Of a stretch of DNA of 64,000 bases, positions 52,956 to 61,793 are shown in pieces. A model generated the notes under the pieces. The model was not told the origin of the DNA and ran no database searches. It saw only the letters and a program-made list of their open reading frames with translations. Made by a program: the position numbers and the translations under genes. The DNA comes from CADCWN01 sp046328475 (GTDB lineage Bacteria > Chloroflexota > Chloroflexia > Thermomicrobiales > CADCWN01): assembly GCA_046328475.1 (NCBI GenBank), contig JAXLWN010000011.1, forward strand, positions 65,503 through 129,502. Reading direction: 5' to 3'. Within the stretch, counting starts at the first letter, position 1; the number at the start of each line of letters is the position of its first letter.

Positions 52956-53789
52956 CTACCCTCCGCGCTCATACGACGCGCAGAGCATCCCGAAATAGGT
53001 CGGCACCTCGTACGACAGCAACTCCCCGTGGAACCCCCGCCCCTCGATCGCCCCGTGCAGGATCAGCATCTGCCAGAGCGCATCGGGCAGGGCGCGCGAC
53101 ACCCAGGCGCGGTCGAAATGCAGCAGCCGCCCGAGATCCTGCGTCCGCACCGCCTCCACCGACGCCCGGTCATACTCCGCCGAGGCCGGATCGAACCCGT
53201 ACGGCCCATCCTTGTCGTGCGCGTGGCCGAGATCGGCGCTGGCGATCAAGGCAATCCTGCGCCCCAGCGACTCCGCCGCCTGCCGGATCGCCGCGCCGTA
53301 GCGGGGAAACTCGCCCCACGGCAGCCGCCGGTCCGGGCAGGCGACCACCACGCGCGGCCTGGGCGTATAGTCGCGCCCCATGAACCAGAACGGCACCACC
53401 GCGCCCCAGTCGAGCGGCAGGCAGGACGTGGGGTCGTTCCGCTTCCCCCTCGGGATCACCCGCGCGATCGGCAGATTGGCCGCGCCCGCCGTCTCGGCGA
53501 TCGTGTTGATCAACTCGCCATCGACCCGGAACTCGACCGACGCCACCCCCTTCGGCCCGCCGACCTCCCCGGCGACCCGCCCGCTGTCGAGCAGCGAAAG
53601 CGTGCGATCCACCAGCGTGCCGTGCGGCGTCACCAGCACGATCGTCTCCGGGCGGTACGCGGCCATGCGCTGGCCAAGCTCCTCCATCGCCTCGCGCGTC
53701 GCCAGCGCCTTCCGGCCATCGGGGTCGCCAATTGTCGGCAGCACCATCCCGCCATGCGGCGCGATACAGGCATAGACCAGACCGCTCAT
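52956..53789 (-). CDS. LigB/MEMO-type class III extradiol dioxygenase-fold protein
   Basis: 277 residues from ATG 53789. Conserved His at H12 (IAPHGG), H56 (VTPHGT) and H189/H191 (SADLGHAH) match the metal site of class III ring-opening dioxygenases (LigB) and of the related MEMO/AmmeMemoRadiSam proteins. Ends in YEVPTYFGMLCASYERGG. An aromatic substrate is possible, but no other ring-cleavage genes are near. Confidence 0.82.
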   Translation of the reverse strand: MSGLVYACIAPHGGMVLPTIGDPDGRKALATREAMEELGQRMAAYRPETIVLVTPHGTLVDRTLSLLDSGRVAGEVGGPKGVASVEFRVDGELINTIAETAGAANLPIARVIPRGKRNDPTSCLPLDWGAVVPFWFMGRDYTPRPRVVVACPDRRLPWGEFPRYGAAIRQAAESLGRRIALIASADLGHAHDKDGPYGFDPASAEYDRASVEAVRTQDLGRLLHFDRAWVSRALPDALWQMLILHGAIEGRGFHGELLSYEVPTYFGMLCASYERGG

Positions 53790-53884
53790 CGCGCATCCCC
53801 GTGTCAATGCTCGCTTGGCCCCAATTGGGCGACCCGAATTCTCCCGCGAACGTTCGGCTACGTCAAGCCGGTACGGAACTCCCG

Positions 53885-53913
53885 TTGACAGAACGTCCCG
53901 TTTCCGCTGTAAT
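53885..53913 (+). promoter_or_regulatory. Sigma-70-type promoter of the ferredoxin gene
   Basis: TTGACA (53885-53890), a 17-nt spacer and TGTAAT (53908-53913), the best housekeeping promoter in the window. It lies about 85 nt before GTG 53998, in the divergent gap with the LigB-type gene. Confidence 0.75.
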
Positions 53914-53997
53914 GTCCGCAACGAGAGGGGAAACCGCTCGCGGTAGGGAGACGAAACGCCGCCGTCGGGGCGGCGGTCGAACGAAAGGACTCGAACC

Positions 53998-54240
53998 GTG
54001 ACCTATATCATTGCCGAGCCCTGCAAGGGCGTGAAGGATGCCTCCTGTGTCGAGGTCTGCCCCGTAGACTGCATCCACTCCGACGACAGCGAGGACATGT
54101 ACTTCATCGATCCGGACGAGTGCATCGACTGCGGCGCCTGCGAGTCGGTCTGCCCCGTCAACGCGATCTTCTACGAAGAGGACACCCCGGAGGAATGGAA
54201 GGAGTACCTGGCGATCAACGCCAACTACTTCAAGAAGTAA
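53998..54240 (+). CDS. fdxA: 7Fe ferredoxin ([3Fe-4S][4Fe-4S])
   Basis: 80 residues from GTG 53998 (AAAGGA upstream). Cys positions 9, 17, 21, 25 and 42, 45, 48, 52 match Azotobacter ferredoxin I: C9, C17 and C52 would bind the 3Fe cluster, C21, C42, C45 and C48 the 4Fe cluster, with C25 free. A small soluble electron carrier. It has its own strong promoter and a following hairpin, so it is monocistronic. Confidence 0.92.
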   Translation: MTYIIAEPCKGVKDASCVEVCPVDCIHSDDSEDMYFIDPDECIDCGACESVCPVNAIFYEEDTPEEWKEYLAINANYFKK

Positions 54241-54268
54241 CCCTCCTCGCCACCAAACACTCATCCCC

Positions 54269-54296
54269 GCCCCGGCGCACCCCAATGCGCCGGGGC
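54269..54296 (+). terminator. Terminator hairpin after ferredoxin
   Basis: GCCCCGGCGCA (54269-54279) pairs with TGCGCCGGGGC (54286-54296), loop CCCCAA, followed by TTCGTCGTT. Confidence 0.65.
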
Positions 54297-54339
54297 TTCG
54301 TCGTTGCTCGTGGGGGCGCATCGTGACGCGCCCTACTCG

Positions 54340-54390
54340 GTGTGGCTCGTGGTTGCCAGGGATACCGAGCGCTTCGCGAAGCGCCCCTAC
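54340..54390. repeat. Dispersed intergenic repeat A, copy 2
   Basis: GTGTGGCTCGTGGTTGCCAG then GGATACC (54340-54366), followed by the palindrome AGCGCTTCGCGAAGCGC and CCCTAC. Matches copy 1 at 14063-14140 with small changes and rearranged order. Confidence 0.6.
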
Positions 54391-54413
54391 AGCAATACGC
54401 AACCTCTGAACCA

Positions 54414-55448
54414 TTAAACCCCCAGTAGCACCACCGTCGGCCGCTGCCCCGCCAGACTGATCGCGATCTCCTCCCGGCACCGCCACCCTACCCACGGAAC
54501 CAACTCCGGCGCAGTTGTCAGCAGCACAACACACCCACCCGGCACAACCACGCGCCGCATCTCCCGCACCACCTGCGCATAGAACATCCCCAACGATCCC
54601 TCCATCCCCACCTGCCGCCCCCACGGCAGATTCGCCACGACGCAATCGAACGCCCCCGTCGCAAACGGCAACGCCCGCGCGTCCAGTTGGCAAAGTACCG
54701 CACCCATCCCCGCCGCCCCCACATTCGCCCGCGCCGCCGCAAGTGCCCCCGCCTCCACATCGCCACCGACCGCGCACGCCCCGCCGCGCACCGCCTCCAC
54801 CACGATCGTCCCCGACCCGCAGCAGGGATCGAGTACCCGGCAGCCCGCCCCCGCCCCCGCCAGCGCCAGCAACGACGCCGCCACCGGCGGCCTGAGCGCC
54901 CCGGCACTCGTCACTCGCCGCTCCCCCCGCTCGTGCAACGGCCGCGCCCCCAGCCGCACGCCCACCCGGACGACCTCCCCCTCGATGAAGGCCCGCACGC
55001 CGAGATCGGCCCGATCGTCGCGCTCCACAAAGCGCCACGCCCCCCGCCCGCCGATCCCGGCGACCAGCGCCGCCTTGATCTCCGCAGTCGAGTAGTTGCG
55101 TTTCCCGACAAAACTCGCCGTCACCGCGAATGTCGGACGCCCGGAGATCGTCCGCACTCCGGCACATGCCTCAGTCACCACTCCGAGATCAAGCCGCATC
55201 CCTACCGCGCGCAAGCGGGCGAGCGCATCGCGCGCCCTCCCGATCCCCGCGTAGCTCCCGAGATCGATGAACACGTCATCCACCGTCCGCAGCGCCAGCA
55301 ACGACGCCAGCGGTGCCGCACACGCCGCCGCAACCCGGCGATAGCCAACCTCCGTGACCCACACCCCCGGCAGCGCCGCGATCTCGGCAGCACCGACCCG
55401 TTCCAACCCGCACGTCGTCAAGGCAAAGAACCCCACAGCGTCTCGCAT
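54414..55448 (-). CDS. THUMP-type RNA methyltransferase (UPF0020/Trm14-like)
   Basis: 344 residues from ATG 55448 (GGGAG upstream; the longer frame would use TTG). The N-terminal half fits a ferredoxin-like/THUMP RNA-binding region (FALTTCGLERVGAAEIAALP). The C-terminal Rossmann domain carries DPCCGSGTIVVEA and the catalytic NLPWG motif (N-[LIVMF]-P-[YFW]), typical of N2-guanine methyltransferases of tRNA or rRNA. Confidence 0.83.
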   Translation of the reverse strand: MRDAVGFFALTTCGLERVGAAEIAALPGVWVTEVGYRRVAAACAAPLASLLALRTVDDVFIDLGSYAGIGRARDALARLRAVGMRLDLGVVTEACAGVRTISGRPTFAVTASFVGKRNYSTAEIKAALVAGIGGRGAWRFVERDDRADLGVRAFIEGEVVRVGVRLGARPLHERGERRVTSAGALRPPVAASLLALAGAGAGCRVLDPCCGSGTIVVEAVRGGACAVGGDVEAGALAAARANVGAAGMGAVLCQLDARALPFATGAFDCVVANLPWGRQVGMEGSLGMFYAQVVREMRRVVVPGGCVVLLTTAPELVPWVGWRCREEIAISLAGQRPTVVLLGV

Positions 55449-55763
55449 GTCCAGCTCCCGATGCACGGCGAAAAATCGGGCACGCGACAACGCCGCACCG
55501 CCTTTCGGCAGATGCGGCGCAGCTCGGAGCCCTCGCCCGTGCGATCAGGGCAGGTCAGCGGGGTAATGCAACGCCACCGCGCGAGGCATCGCTGCGCGGC
55601 GTATCAGTACCCGAGCGGTCGACCCGAGAGGGCTCCGCTCAGGCTGGTGGGGCGAACAGATAAGGCGCAAAAATCATCGATAACCTCAAAACAAGCCAAC
55701 ACAAAATGTGCGGCGCGCAAAGTATAGCGGCAATAGCAGATGCTGGTGCAAAGAGACCGCCCA

Positions 55764-55832
55764 TAGTCCGCGCAGGCGGACTTCGCGGCGACCACAGTCG
55801 CCTCCAGCCGGGACTTCAGTCCACCGGCCCCC
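55764..55832. repeat. Dispersed intergenic repeat B, copy 1
   Basis: TAGTCCGCGCAGGCGGACTT followed by CGCGGCG, then GCCTCCAGCC and GGGACTTCAGTCC. Copy 2 is at 61321-61380 with paired changes (TAGTCC/TAGCCC with GGACTT/GGGCTT) that keep its short hairpins. Confidence 0.75.
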
Positions 55833-55845
55833 TCATACCCCCACG

Positions 55846-55869
55846 CCCTCACGCCCTCACGCCCTCACA
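55846..55869. repeat. Octamer array (CCCTCACG)x3
   Basis: Same unit as the array at 36451-36490, last copy with one change. About 150 nt upstream of the histidine kinase start. Confidence 0.8.
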
Positions 55870-56019
55870 CCCCCACGCCACCTCCCCCATCCGAGGGAGA
55901 TCACCCCTCCCCACCACCAGGGAGCCCAATTCCGCACCCGTGGTGACGCGCCGCGCGACCCAGGTTGCTAAAGTAAGGACGTGGTCGAGGAAGCACCCAG
56001 CCCCGCGACGAGGAGGACG

Positions 56020-57842
56020 ATGGATCAGCCAACGGCAGGAACCAGCAACGGGCAGCGCGGACGCTTCGGACTGTCGCTCTCCCTGAGCCAGCAGCATCGC
56101 GGCCGGCCTGCTGCTCGGCGTGGCGACAACCCTGGCTCTGGCTCGCCCTCACCTGGCTCGCCTCGTTGACGCCCGACCCCTCCGGCTTCGACGCGACGCG
56201 CCTGCTCTTCCTTGCCCTTAGCCTGCTGCCCGGCCTCGGCCTCGGCTGGCTGATCCAGCGGCCGGTCGAGCGCCGCATCGCCGACCTCGCCATCTACGCC
56301 ACCGCGCTCGCCCGCGATCTCCCCGCGAGCGAGCGTCGTGTCCCCGCCACCGGCGCGCTCGCCGATCTGACCATCGGCCTGAACGAACTCGCCGCGCGCC
56401 TCGCCGAGCGCGAGCGGCGGGCGCGCGAACTGGGCGAGCACGCCGCGCGGCTCGACGCGCCGCTGCGCGAGGCGGCGGCGCAGGAGGAGCGCAACCGGTT
56501 GGCCCGCGAGCTGCACGACACGATCAAGCAGCAACTCTTCAGCATCGGCGTCACGGCGGCGGCGGCCGAGGCGCGCTGGGAGAGTGATCCGGCTGGCGCG
56601 CGGGCGGCGGTCGGCGAGATCCGCGCCCTGGCGGGCGAGGCCCAGGTGGAGATGCGCGCCCTGCTCACCCAGCTACGCCCCGCCCCCGTGGCGACCATCG
56701 GCCTGCTGGCCGCCCTGCGCGAGCAACTCGACGCGCTCGCCTACCGCGCCGAGGTCGCGGTCGACGCCGACCTGCGCCCCCTGCCCGAAGGGGCCACCCT
56801 CGCCCCCGGTGCCGAAGATGCCCTCTTCCGCATCGCCCAGGAGGGCCTGGCGAACATCGCCCGCCACGCCCGTGCCCGGCACGTCGCGGTCACCTTCGGC
56901 CTGGCCGACGATCCCGCGCGCCGCGAGCCGATCGTCGAATTGCGCCTGCGCGACGACGGCCTCGGCTTCGACCCCGGCGCTGGGAATGGCATGGGCCTGC
57001 AGAACATGCGCGCCCGCGCCGCCGAGATCGACGGCACCCTATCAATCGACAGCCGGGCGGGCCGTGGCACCGAACTGATCGTGCGGGTACCGCTCTATGC
57101 CGCGCCCGCCTTCGAGGAAGCAAAGGAGATCATCCCCATGAAAACCAAGGAACGCGCCCTCTGGTCCGCCACGGCGCTGCGCTTCGTCGGCTCGGCGGCG
57201 GCGGTCGGCTTCATGTGGTCGGTCATCGTCGTCAACACGCTCGCAACGCTCCCTTCCTGGCGCAACCTGATCGCTCTCGGCCTGCTCGGCATGGCGATCG
57301 GCACCACCACCGCCGCCGAACTGCTGGCCCGCCGCTTCAAGCAACTGGTCGGCGACGCCCCCGAATGGCGGCTCAGGCTCGACCGCAACACCGCCATCAG
57401 CCGCATCCCCGAGTACCTGCTCGCGATGCAGATCGCCCCGGCGATGTTGCGGCTCATCTTCGCCGACACCCCCTATCCCTGGCTTGGTGGCATTCTCAGT
57501 CTGGCGGGACTCGGCTACCTCGCGCTGGCCGCCTGGGCGGGCTGGGAACTGATCCGCTCCGAGATCACCCTCACCCGCCTGATCGACCGCTGGACGACGC
57601 ACGCGCAGCTCAACCGCGCTCGGATCGCACACCTCGCCATCCTCTGGTCCAGCATCCTGCTGACGGCCGGGGCGACACACTTCATCCCCGGCCAGGTCCT
57701 GCTCATCCCCGGCAGCATCGCCGATGTGGCGCAGACCGCCGCGACCGCGCTCCTGGGCATCCTCACCGTGATCGCCTCCTGGAATATGGCGGTCGCCTCA
57801 CTCCGGCTCTGGCAGGGCAATGACCGGCGGGTCGCGGGATAG
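56020..57842 (+). CDS. NarL-type sensor histidine kinase fused to a membrane domain (5' frameshifts)
   Basis: Likely start ATG 56020 (GAGGAGG upstream, MDQPTAGTSNGQRGR). Two indels before 56166 are needed to give the first helix (AAGLLLGVATTLALWLALTW); an uninterrupted frame runs from 56166. After the second helix come a HAMP-like stretch, the HisKA_3 dimerisation box RLARELHDTIKQQLFSI with phospho-His, and an ATPase domain (RHARARHVAV, GNGMGLQNMRAR). After residue 324 of the 56166 frame a second module with about five membrane helices begins at MKTKERALWSATAL. ATG 57138 of that module has AAGGAG 8 nt upstream, so it may be a separate or internal product. Cognate regulator 57907. Confidence 0.82.
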
Positions 57843-57906
57843 ATCGGCGAGCAGCCCCGACCGGGTATACTGCAGGATAACGACCTATCGCGACGAGGCG
57901 GAGGCG

Positions 57907-58590
57907 ATGGCGACACCCCAGACCGACAACGCGCGGCCGATCCGGGTCGCGCTGGTAGACGACCACCGCATCGTGCGACGCGGGCTGCGCTCCTTCCTGG
58001 AGGCGCAGCCCGACCTGCTGATCGTCGGCGAGGCATCGAGCGGCGAAGAACTCCTGCCGTACCTCACCGACGACTCCTGGGCACCCGACGTGATCCTGAT
58101 GGACCTGCTGATGCCCGGCGGCATGGACGGCATCGAGGCGACTCGCCGCGCCCGCGAAGCCCGCCCGCAAACCCGCGTCGTTGTCCTGACCAGTTACGCC
58201 GACGATGCGCGCGTCATCGCCGCCCTTCGCGCCGGTGCCACCGGCTACGTCCTGAAGGAGTCGGACCCCGATCTCCTCATCTCAGCCGTGCGCAGCGCCG
58301 CCGCCGGACGCTCCGTGCTCGACCCGCTGGTCGCCGCGACCGTCATCCAGGGCCTCAACCCGCCCGCCGCCGGGCGCGGTGCCGCCCTCACCAGCCGCGA
58401 ACTCGCCGTCCTCCGCCTCCTCGCGCGCGGCCTGCTCAACAAAGAAATCGCCGACCAACTCTCGATCGGCGAAGAGACCGTCAAAACCCACGTCGGCAAC
58501 ATCCTGTCCAAGCTCGGCGTCTCCCACCGCACCGAAGCCGCCGTCTACGCCCTGCGCCAGCGCCTCGTGCCACTTGATGATGAGTCGTGA
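57907..58590 (+). CDS. NarL/LuxR-type response regulator
   Basis: 227 residues from ATG 57907 (GGCGGAGG upstream). Receiver with acidic pair VDDH at 18-20, phosphoacceptor D66 (VILMDLLMP) and the later Lys (GYVLKES). C-terminal LuxR helix-turn-helix (LTSRELAVLRLLARGLLNKE, then EETVKTHVGNILSKLGV). Partner of the histidine kinase 64 nt upstream. The stop codon lies inside a GAGTCGT heptamer array. Confidence 0.93.
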   Translation: MATPQTDNARPIRVALVDDHRIVRRGLRSFLEAQPDLLIVGEASSGEELLPYLTDDSWAPDVILMDLLMPGGMDGIEATRRAREARPQTRVVVLTSYADDARVIAALRAGATGYVLKESDPDLLISAVRSAAAGRSVLDPLVAATVIQGLNPPAAGRGAALTSRELAVLRLLARGLLNKEIADQLSIGEETVKTHVGNILSKLGVSHRTEAAVYALRQRLVPLDDES

Positions 58591-58602
58591 GTCGTGAGTC
58601 GT
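58582..58602. repeat. Heptamer array (GAGTCGT)x3 over the response-regulator stop
   Basis: Three exact units; TGA 58588-58590 of the upstream gene is part of the first two. Inverse of the array at 58671-58698. Confidence 0.85.
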
Positions 58603-58670
58603 GAGGTCGTGAGTGTCTTCGTTCGGCTCGGTGCCGCACCTGACGCCACCATCAGAAGCAAGATTCTCCG

Positions 58671-58698
58671 ACTCGCGACTCACGACTCACGACTAGCG
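58671..58698. repeat. Heptamer array (ACTCACG-type, x4) before threonine aldolase
   Basis: ACTCGCG, ACTCACG, ACTCACG, ACTAGCG, ending 13 nt before GTG 58712. It can pair with GAGTCGT copies after the previous gene, enclosing about 70 nt. Confidence 0.8.
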
Positions 58699-58711
58699 AA
58701 CGGAGTGAGCC

Positions 58712-59749
58712 GTGCTGATCGATCTCTACAGCGACACCGCCACCAAGCCGACCGCCGCGATGCGCCGCGCCATCGCCGAGGCCGAAGTCGGCGACGAGCA
58801 GAAGGGGGAAGACCCCACCGTCAATCGCTTACAGGCGATGACAGCCGAGCTGCTCGGCAAGGAAGCCGCGCTCTTCCTCCCCAGCGGCACCATGTGCAAC
58901 GAGATCGCGATCAAAGTCCACACCAAACCCGGCGAAGCGATCATCGCCGACCGCCTGGCCCACCTCTTCGGCTCCGAGCAGGGCGGCCCCGCCTTCCACT
59001 CCGGCGTGCTGGTGAAGCCGCTCGACGGCGATCACGGCATCTTCACCCCGGAACAGGTCGCCGCAGCCATCGCCCCCGGCAACTATTACGTCCCGCGCAC
59101 CACCCTCCTCTGCGCCGAGCAGACCCACAACTTCGGCGGCGGTGCCGTCTGGCCGCTCGACCGCCTGCAAACCGTCTGCGACGTTGCCCACGCCAATGGC
59201 CTCGCGACCCACCTCGACGGCGCGCGGCTGCTCAACGCCGTAGTCGCCAGCGGCATCGCCGCGCGCGACTACGCGGCCCCGTTCGATTCCGTCTGGCTCG
59301 ACCTCTCCAAGGGCCTCGGCGCGCCGGTCGGCGGCGTCCTGGCCGGTTCCGCCACCTTCATCGCCGAGGCGCGGCGCTACAAGCACCTCTTTGGCGGCGC
59401 GATGCGTCAGGCCGGGATCATCGCCGCTGCGGGCGTCTACGCCCTGGAACACAACATCGACCGCCTGGCCGACGACCACAACAACGCCCGGCGACTCGCC
59501 GCCGGTCTCGGCGACATCCCTGGCGTGATCGTAGAGAATCCCGAGCCCGCGACCAACATCGTCTTCTTCGACATCAGCGGCACCGGCGTCCCCGTGCAGA
59601 CCTATCTCGAACGCATCCGCGCCCGCGACGTCCGCATGGGCGCACCCGGTTCGGGCCGCCTGCGCGCCGTCACCCACCTCGACATCAGCGAGGCCGACAT
59701 CGACACCGCCCTCACCGTGGCGCGCGAGGCCCTGATGCGGGGCGCGTGA
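58712..59749 (+). CDS. ltaE: Low-specificity L-threonine aldolase
   Basis: 345 residues from GTG 58712 (CGGAGTGAG upstream). PLP enzyme of fold type I: LPSGTMCNEIAI, H84 in the LAHLFGSE ring-stacking position, D169 in HLDGAR, and the Schiff-base lysine K200 in DLSKGLGAPVG. Cleaves L-threonine or L-allo-threonine to glycine and acetaldehyde. The methyltransferase gene follows after 2 nt, so the two are probably translated together. Confidence 0.92.
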   Translation: MLIDLYSDTATKPTAAMRRAIAEAEVGDEQKGEDPTVNRLQAMTAELLGKEAALFLPSGTMCNEIAIKVHTKPGEAIIADRLAHLFGSEQGGPAFHSGVLVKPLDGDHGIFTPEQVAAAIAPGNYYVPRTTLLCAEQTHNFGGGAVWPLDRLQTVCDVAHANGLATHLDGARLLNAVVASGIAARDYAAPFDSVWLDLSKGLGAPVGGVLAGSATFIAEARRYKHLFGGAMRQAGIIAAAGVYALEHNIDRLADDHNNARRLAAGLGDIPGVIVENPEPATNIVFFDISGTGVPVQTYLERIRARDVRMGAPGSGRLRAVTHLDISEADIDTALTVAREALMRGA

Positions 59750-59751
59750 GC

Positions 59752-60771
59752 ATGACCGGCGAGATCGCGGCGCACCCCACCGACATTGCCGACCTGCTGC
59801 GCCGCGCGCTCCGGGCGCGCAGCGCGCTCTTCGACAATGCGCACGAAGCACCCTTTCGCCTCTTCAACGGCTTCCTCGAAGGCGCGCCCAATCTCGCCAT
59901 CGACCTCTACGCCCGCACCGCCGTCATCCACGACTACGCCACGCCGCCCGCGCCCGATCGCCCGCCGGTCCTCGCGGCGGCGGCCCTCCTGCGCGCAGAA
60001 CTCCCCTGGCTCCGCGCCATCCTGCTCAAGCAGCGCCACGCACCCGACCCCGCCGCCAAACGCGGTCTCTTCCTGCACGGCACCGAGGCCGACCGCCGGG
60101 TGCGCGAACACGGCGTCCGCTACGCGCTCGACCTCACCATGCATCAGGACGCCAGCCTCTACCTCGACACGCGCGCCCTGCGCGACTGGGCGCGCACGCA
60201 CCTCGACGGCAAGAGCGCCCTCAATACCTTCGCCTATACCGGCAGCCTCGGCGTCGCCGCCCGCGCGGGCGGCGCACGCCGCGTCGTGCAACTCGACCAC
60301 AACCGCGCCGTCCTCAACGTGGCGAAGGCGTCCTACGCGCTCAATGGCTTCCCGGTGGTGCGCGAGGAATTTCGCGCGGAGGATTTCTTTGCGGGCATCG
60401 GGCGGCTGAAGCGGTCGGGCGAACGCTTCGATTGCGTCTTCCTCGATCCGCCCTTCTTCACGACCACGCGCGGCGGCACGGTCGATCTCGTGGCCGAGAG
60501 CCACCGCCCGATCAACCGCGTCCGCCCGCTCGTGGCCGACGGCGGCACCCTGGTGGCGATCAACAACGCGCTCTTCGTCAGCGGTGCCGACTGGCTGCGG
60601 GCGCTCGAACTCCTCTGCGCCGACGGCTATCTCGCGATCGAAGAACTCATCCCCGCGCCGCCCGACTTCACCGGCTACCCCGAGACCCGCGTCGCCGAGC
60701 CCCCGGCCGATCCCGCCCCCTTCAACCACCCCACCAAGATCGCCGTCCTGCGCGTCCGTCGCAAAGCCTGA
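59752..60771 (+). CDS. RlmI/RlmK-like class I SAM-dependent methyltransferase
   Basis: 339 residues from ATG 59752. An N-terminal region (EAPFRLFNGFLEGAPNLAID) is followed by the SAM fold: LNTFAYTGSLGVAA (motif I), VQLDHN, and FLDPPFFTTTRGG (motif IV). Matches 23S rRNA cytosine C5-methyltransferases of the RlmI type without a full PUA domain. Ends 1 nt from the convergent DinB gene. Confidence 0.82.
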   Translation: MTGEIAAHPTDIADLLRRALRARSALFDNAHEAPFRLFNGFLEGAPNLAIDLYARTAVIHDYATPPAPDRPPVLAAAALLRAELPWLRAILLKQRHAPDPAAKRGLFLHGTEADRRVREHGVRYALDLTMHQDASLYLDTRALRDWARTHLDGKSALNTFAYTGSLGVAARAGGARRVVQLDHNRAVLNVAKASYALNGFPVVREEFRAEDFFAGIGRLKRSGERFDCVFLDPPFFTTTRGGTVDLVAESHRPINRVRPLVADGGTLVAINNALFVSGADWLRALELLCADGYLAIEELIPAPPDFTGYPETRVAEPPADPAPFNHPTKIAVLRVRRKA

Positions 60772-60772
60772 C

Positions 60773-61216
60773 CTAGCGATTCGCCGCCAGATCGCGGATC
60801 GTCTGAATCTGCCCCCAGTGCTCCTGCAAGTGCTCGCACATGTGCAGCACAAACCACGCCCCGACCACGTCGAGCCCCCGGAAATCGTGCTGCCGCGCCA
60901 GATCCTCGGCCGTGTAGGACCGCGCCAGCCCGAGCAGGTTCTCTGTGCTGCGATCGACGTGCGCCAGCACCGCGTCAGCATCCGTCATCGTCGCGGCGAA
61001 CTGCGCATCCCGCTCCCGCACCACCTCCTGCCCCAGCCCCGTCCGCAGCAGGAAATTCCCCGACTCGTACATGTGCGAGATCAGCCCCGAGATCGTATTA
61101 CCCTCCGGGTACGGCCGCCAGTTCAGCGCCTCCATCGACTGCCCCGCCAACCCGGCGCGCATATCCTCCCGCAGCCGCTCCACACTCCACGTCGCCGCCA
61201 CAACCACCGGCTCCAT
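60773..61216 (-). CDS. DinB-family protein
   Basis: 147 residues from ATG 61216. ISGLISHMYESGNFLLRTGL, then WFVLHMCEHLQEHWGQIQTI, give the metal-binding His triad of DinB-like four-helix proteins. Third DinB-fold gene of the window and unlike the other two in sequence. Role unknown. Confidence 0.8.
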   Translation of the reverse strand: MEPVVVAATWSVERLREDMRAGLAGQSMEALNWRPYPEGNTISGLISHMYESGNFLLRTGLGQEVVRERDAQFAATMTDADAVLAHVDRSTENLLGLARSYTAEDLARQHDFRGLDVVGAWFVLHMCEHLQEHWGQIQTIRDLAANR

Positions 61217-61320
61217 CGTTCCTCCCTCCCCTCACCCTCGCCCTGCGGCGAGGTTTCCGCGCTCCTCAAGATCCAGGCCCCTGCCTCTACGGTAGTAATG
61301 TATGGATGGCCTGCGCATCT

Positions 61321-61380
61321 TAGCCCGCGCAGGCGGGCTTTGCGGCGCAGCCTCCAGCCCAGGGCTTCAGCCCTCGGGCT
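61321..61380. repeat. Dispersed intergenic repeat B, copy 2
   Basis: TAGCCCGCGCAGGCGGGCTT, TGCGGCGCAGCCTCCAGCCC and AGGGCTTCAGCCCTCGGGCT. Same layout as 55764-55832, with compensating base changes in both short hairpins. Confidence 0.75.
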
Positions 61381-61412
61381 CCTCGCACGCGGCAACCGCC
61401 CCACAGGTTTCC

Positions 61413-61793
61413 CTAACTCCCCTCCCCCGGCGTAATCTCAAACGTCGCCAGCTCACCCGGCGTCGGCTCATCCCCCGTCCCCGGCCGATTCGTCGTCTGC
61501 GGATACTTCGCGATCACCATCCCGCTGCACCGGCGCGCCTCCGCCAGATCTGTCACATGGCGCGCATTGATCGGAATATCCCGCCCCGCGATATGAATGA
61601 TCCCCTTGCCGCTCGCCAGCAAATTCTGCGGCCAATCCCGCCCCAACCCGAACCCCGAGCGTATGTAGAGCCTCCCCCCCTCACCCCAGATCCAGATCGT
61701 CTTCCGCGTCGCCTTCCCCGACTTCCGTCCCCAGGTCGTCACATCCACCTCAGCCTCGCGCATCGCCAGATCGAACGTCTCCTGATCCCACAT
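61413..61793 (-). CDS. Deazaflavin (F420)-dependent nitroreductase-like protein
   Basis: 126 residues. The split beta-barrel core TTWGRKSGKATRKTIWIWGE and GRLYIRSGFG matches the DDN/FDOR family that binds coenzyme F420; DWPQNLLASGKGIIHIAG follows. Substrate unknown. It implies the host makes F420, as several Chloroflexota and actinobacteria do. Confidence 0.75.
   Translation of the reverse strand: MWDQETFDLAMREAEVDVTTWGRKSGKATRKTIWIWGEGGRLYIRSGFGLGRDWPQNLLASGKGIIHIAGRDIPINARHVTDLAEARRCSGMVIAKYPQTTNRPGTGDEPTPGELATFEITPGEGS

Larger units (their letters stand above)
55449..56019. other. Intergenic region rich in repeats
   Basis: 571 nt between divergent genes, with dispersed repeat B (from 55764) and an octamer array (55846-55869). 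No gene I can support. Confidence 0.5.
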
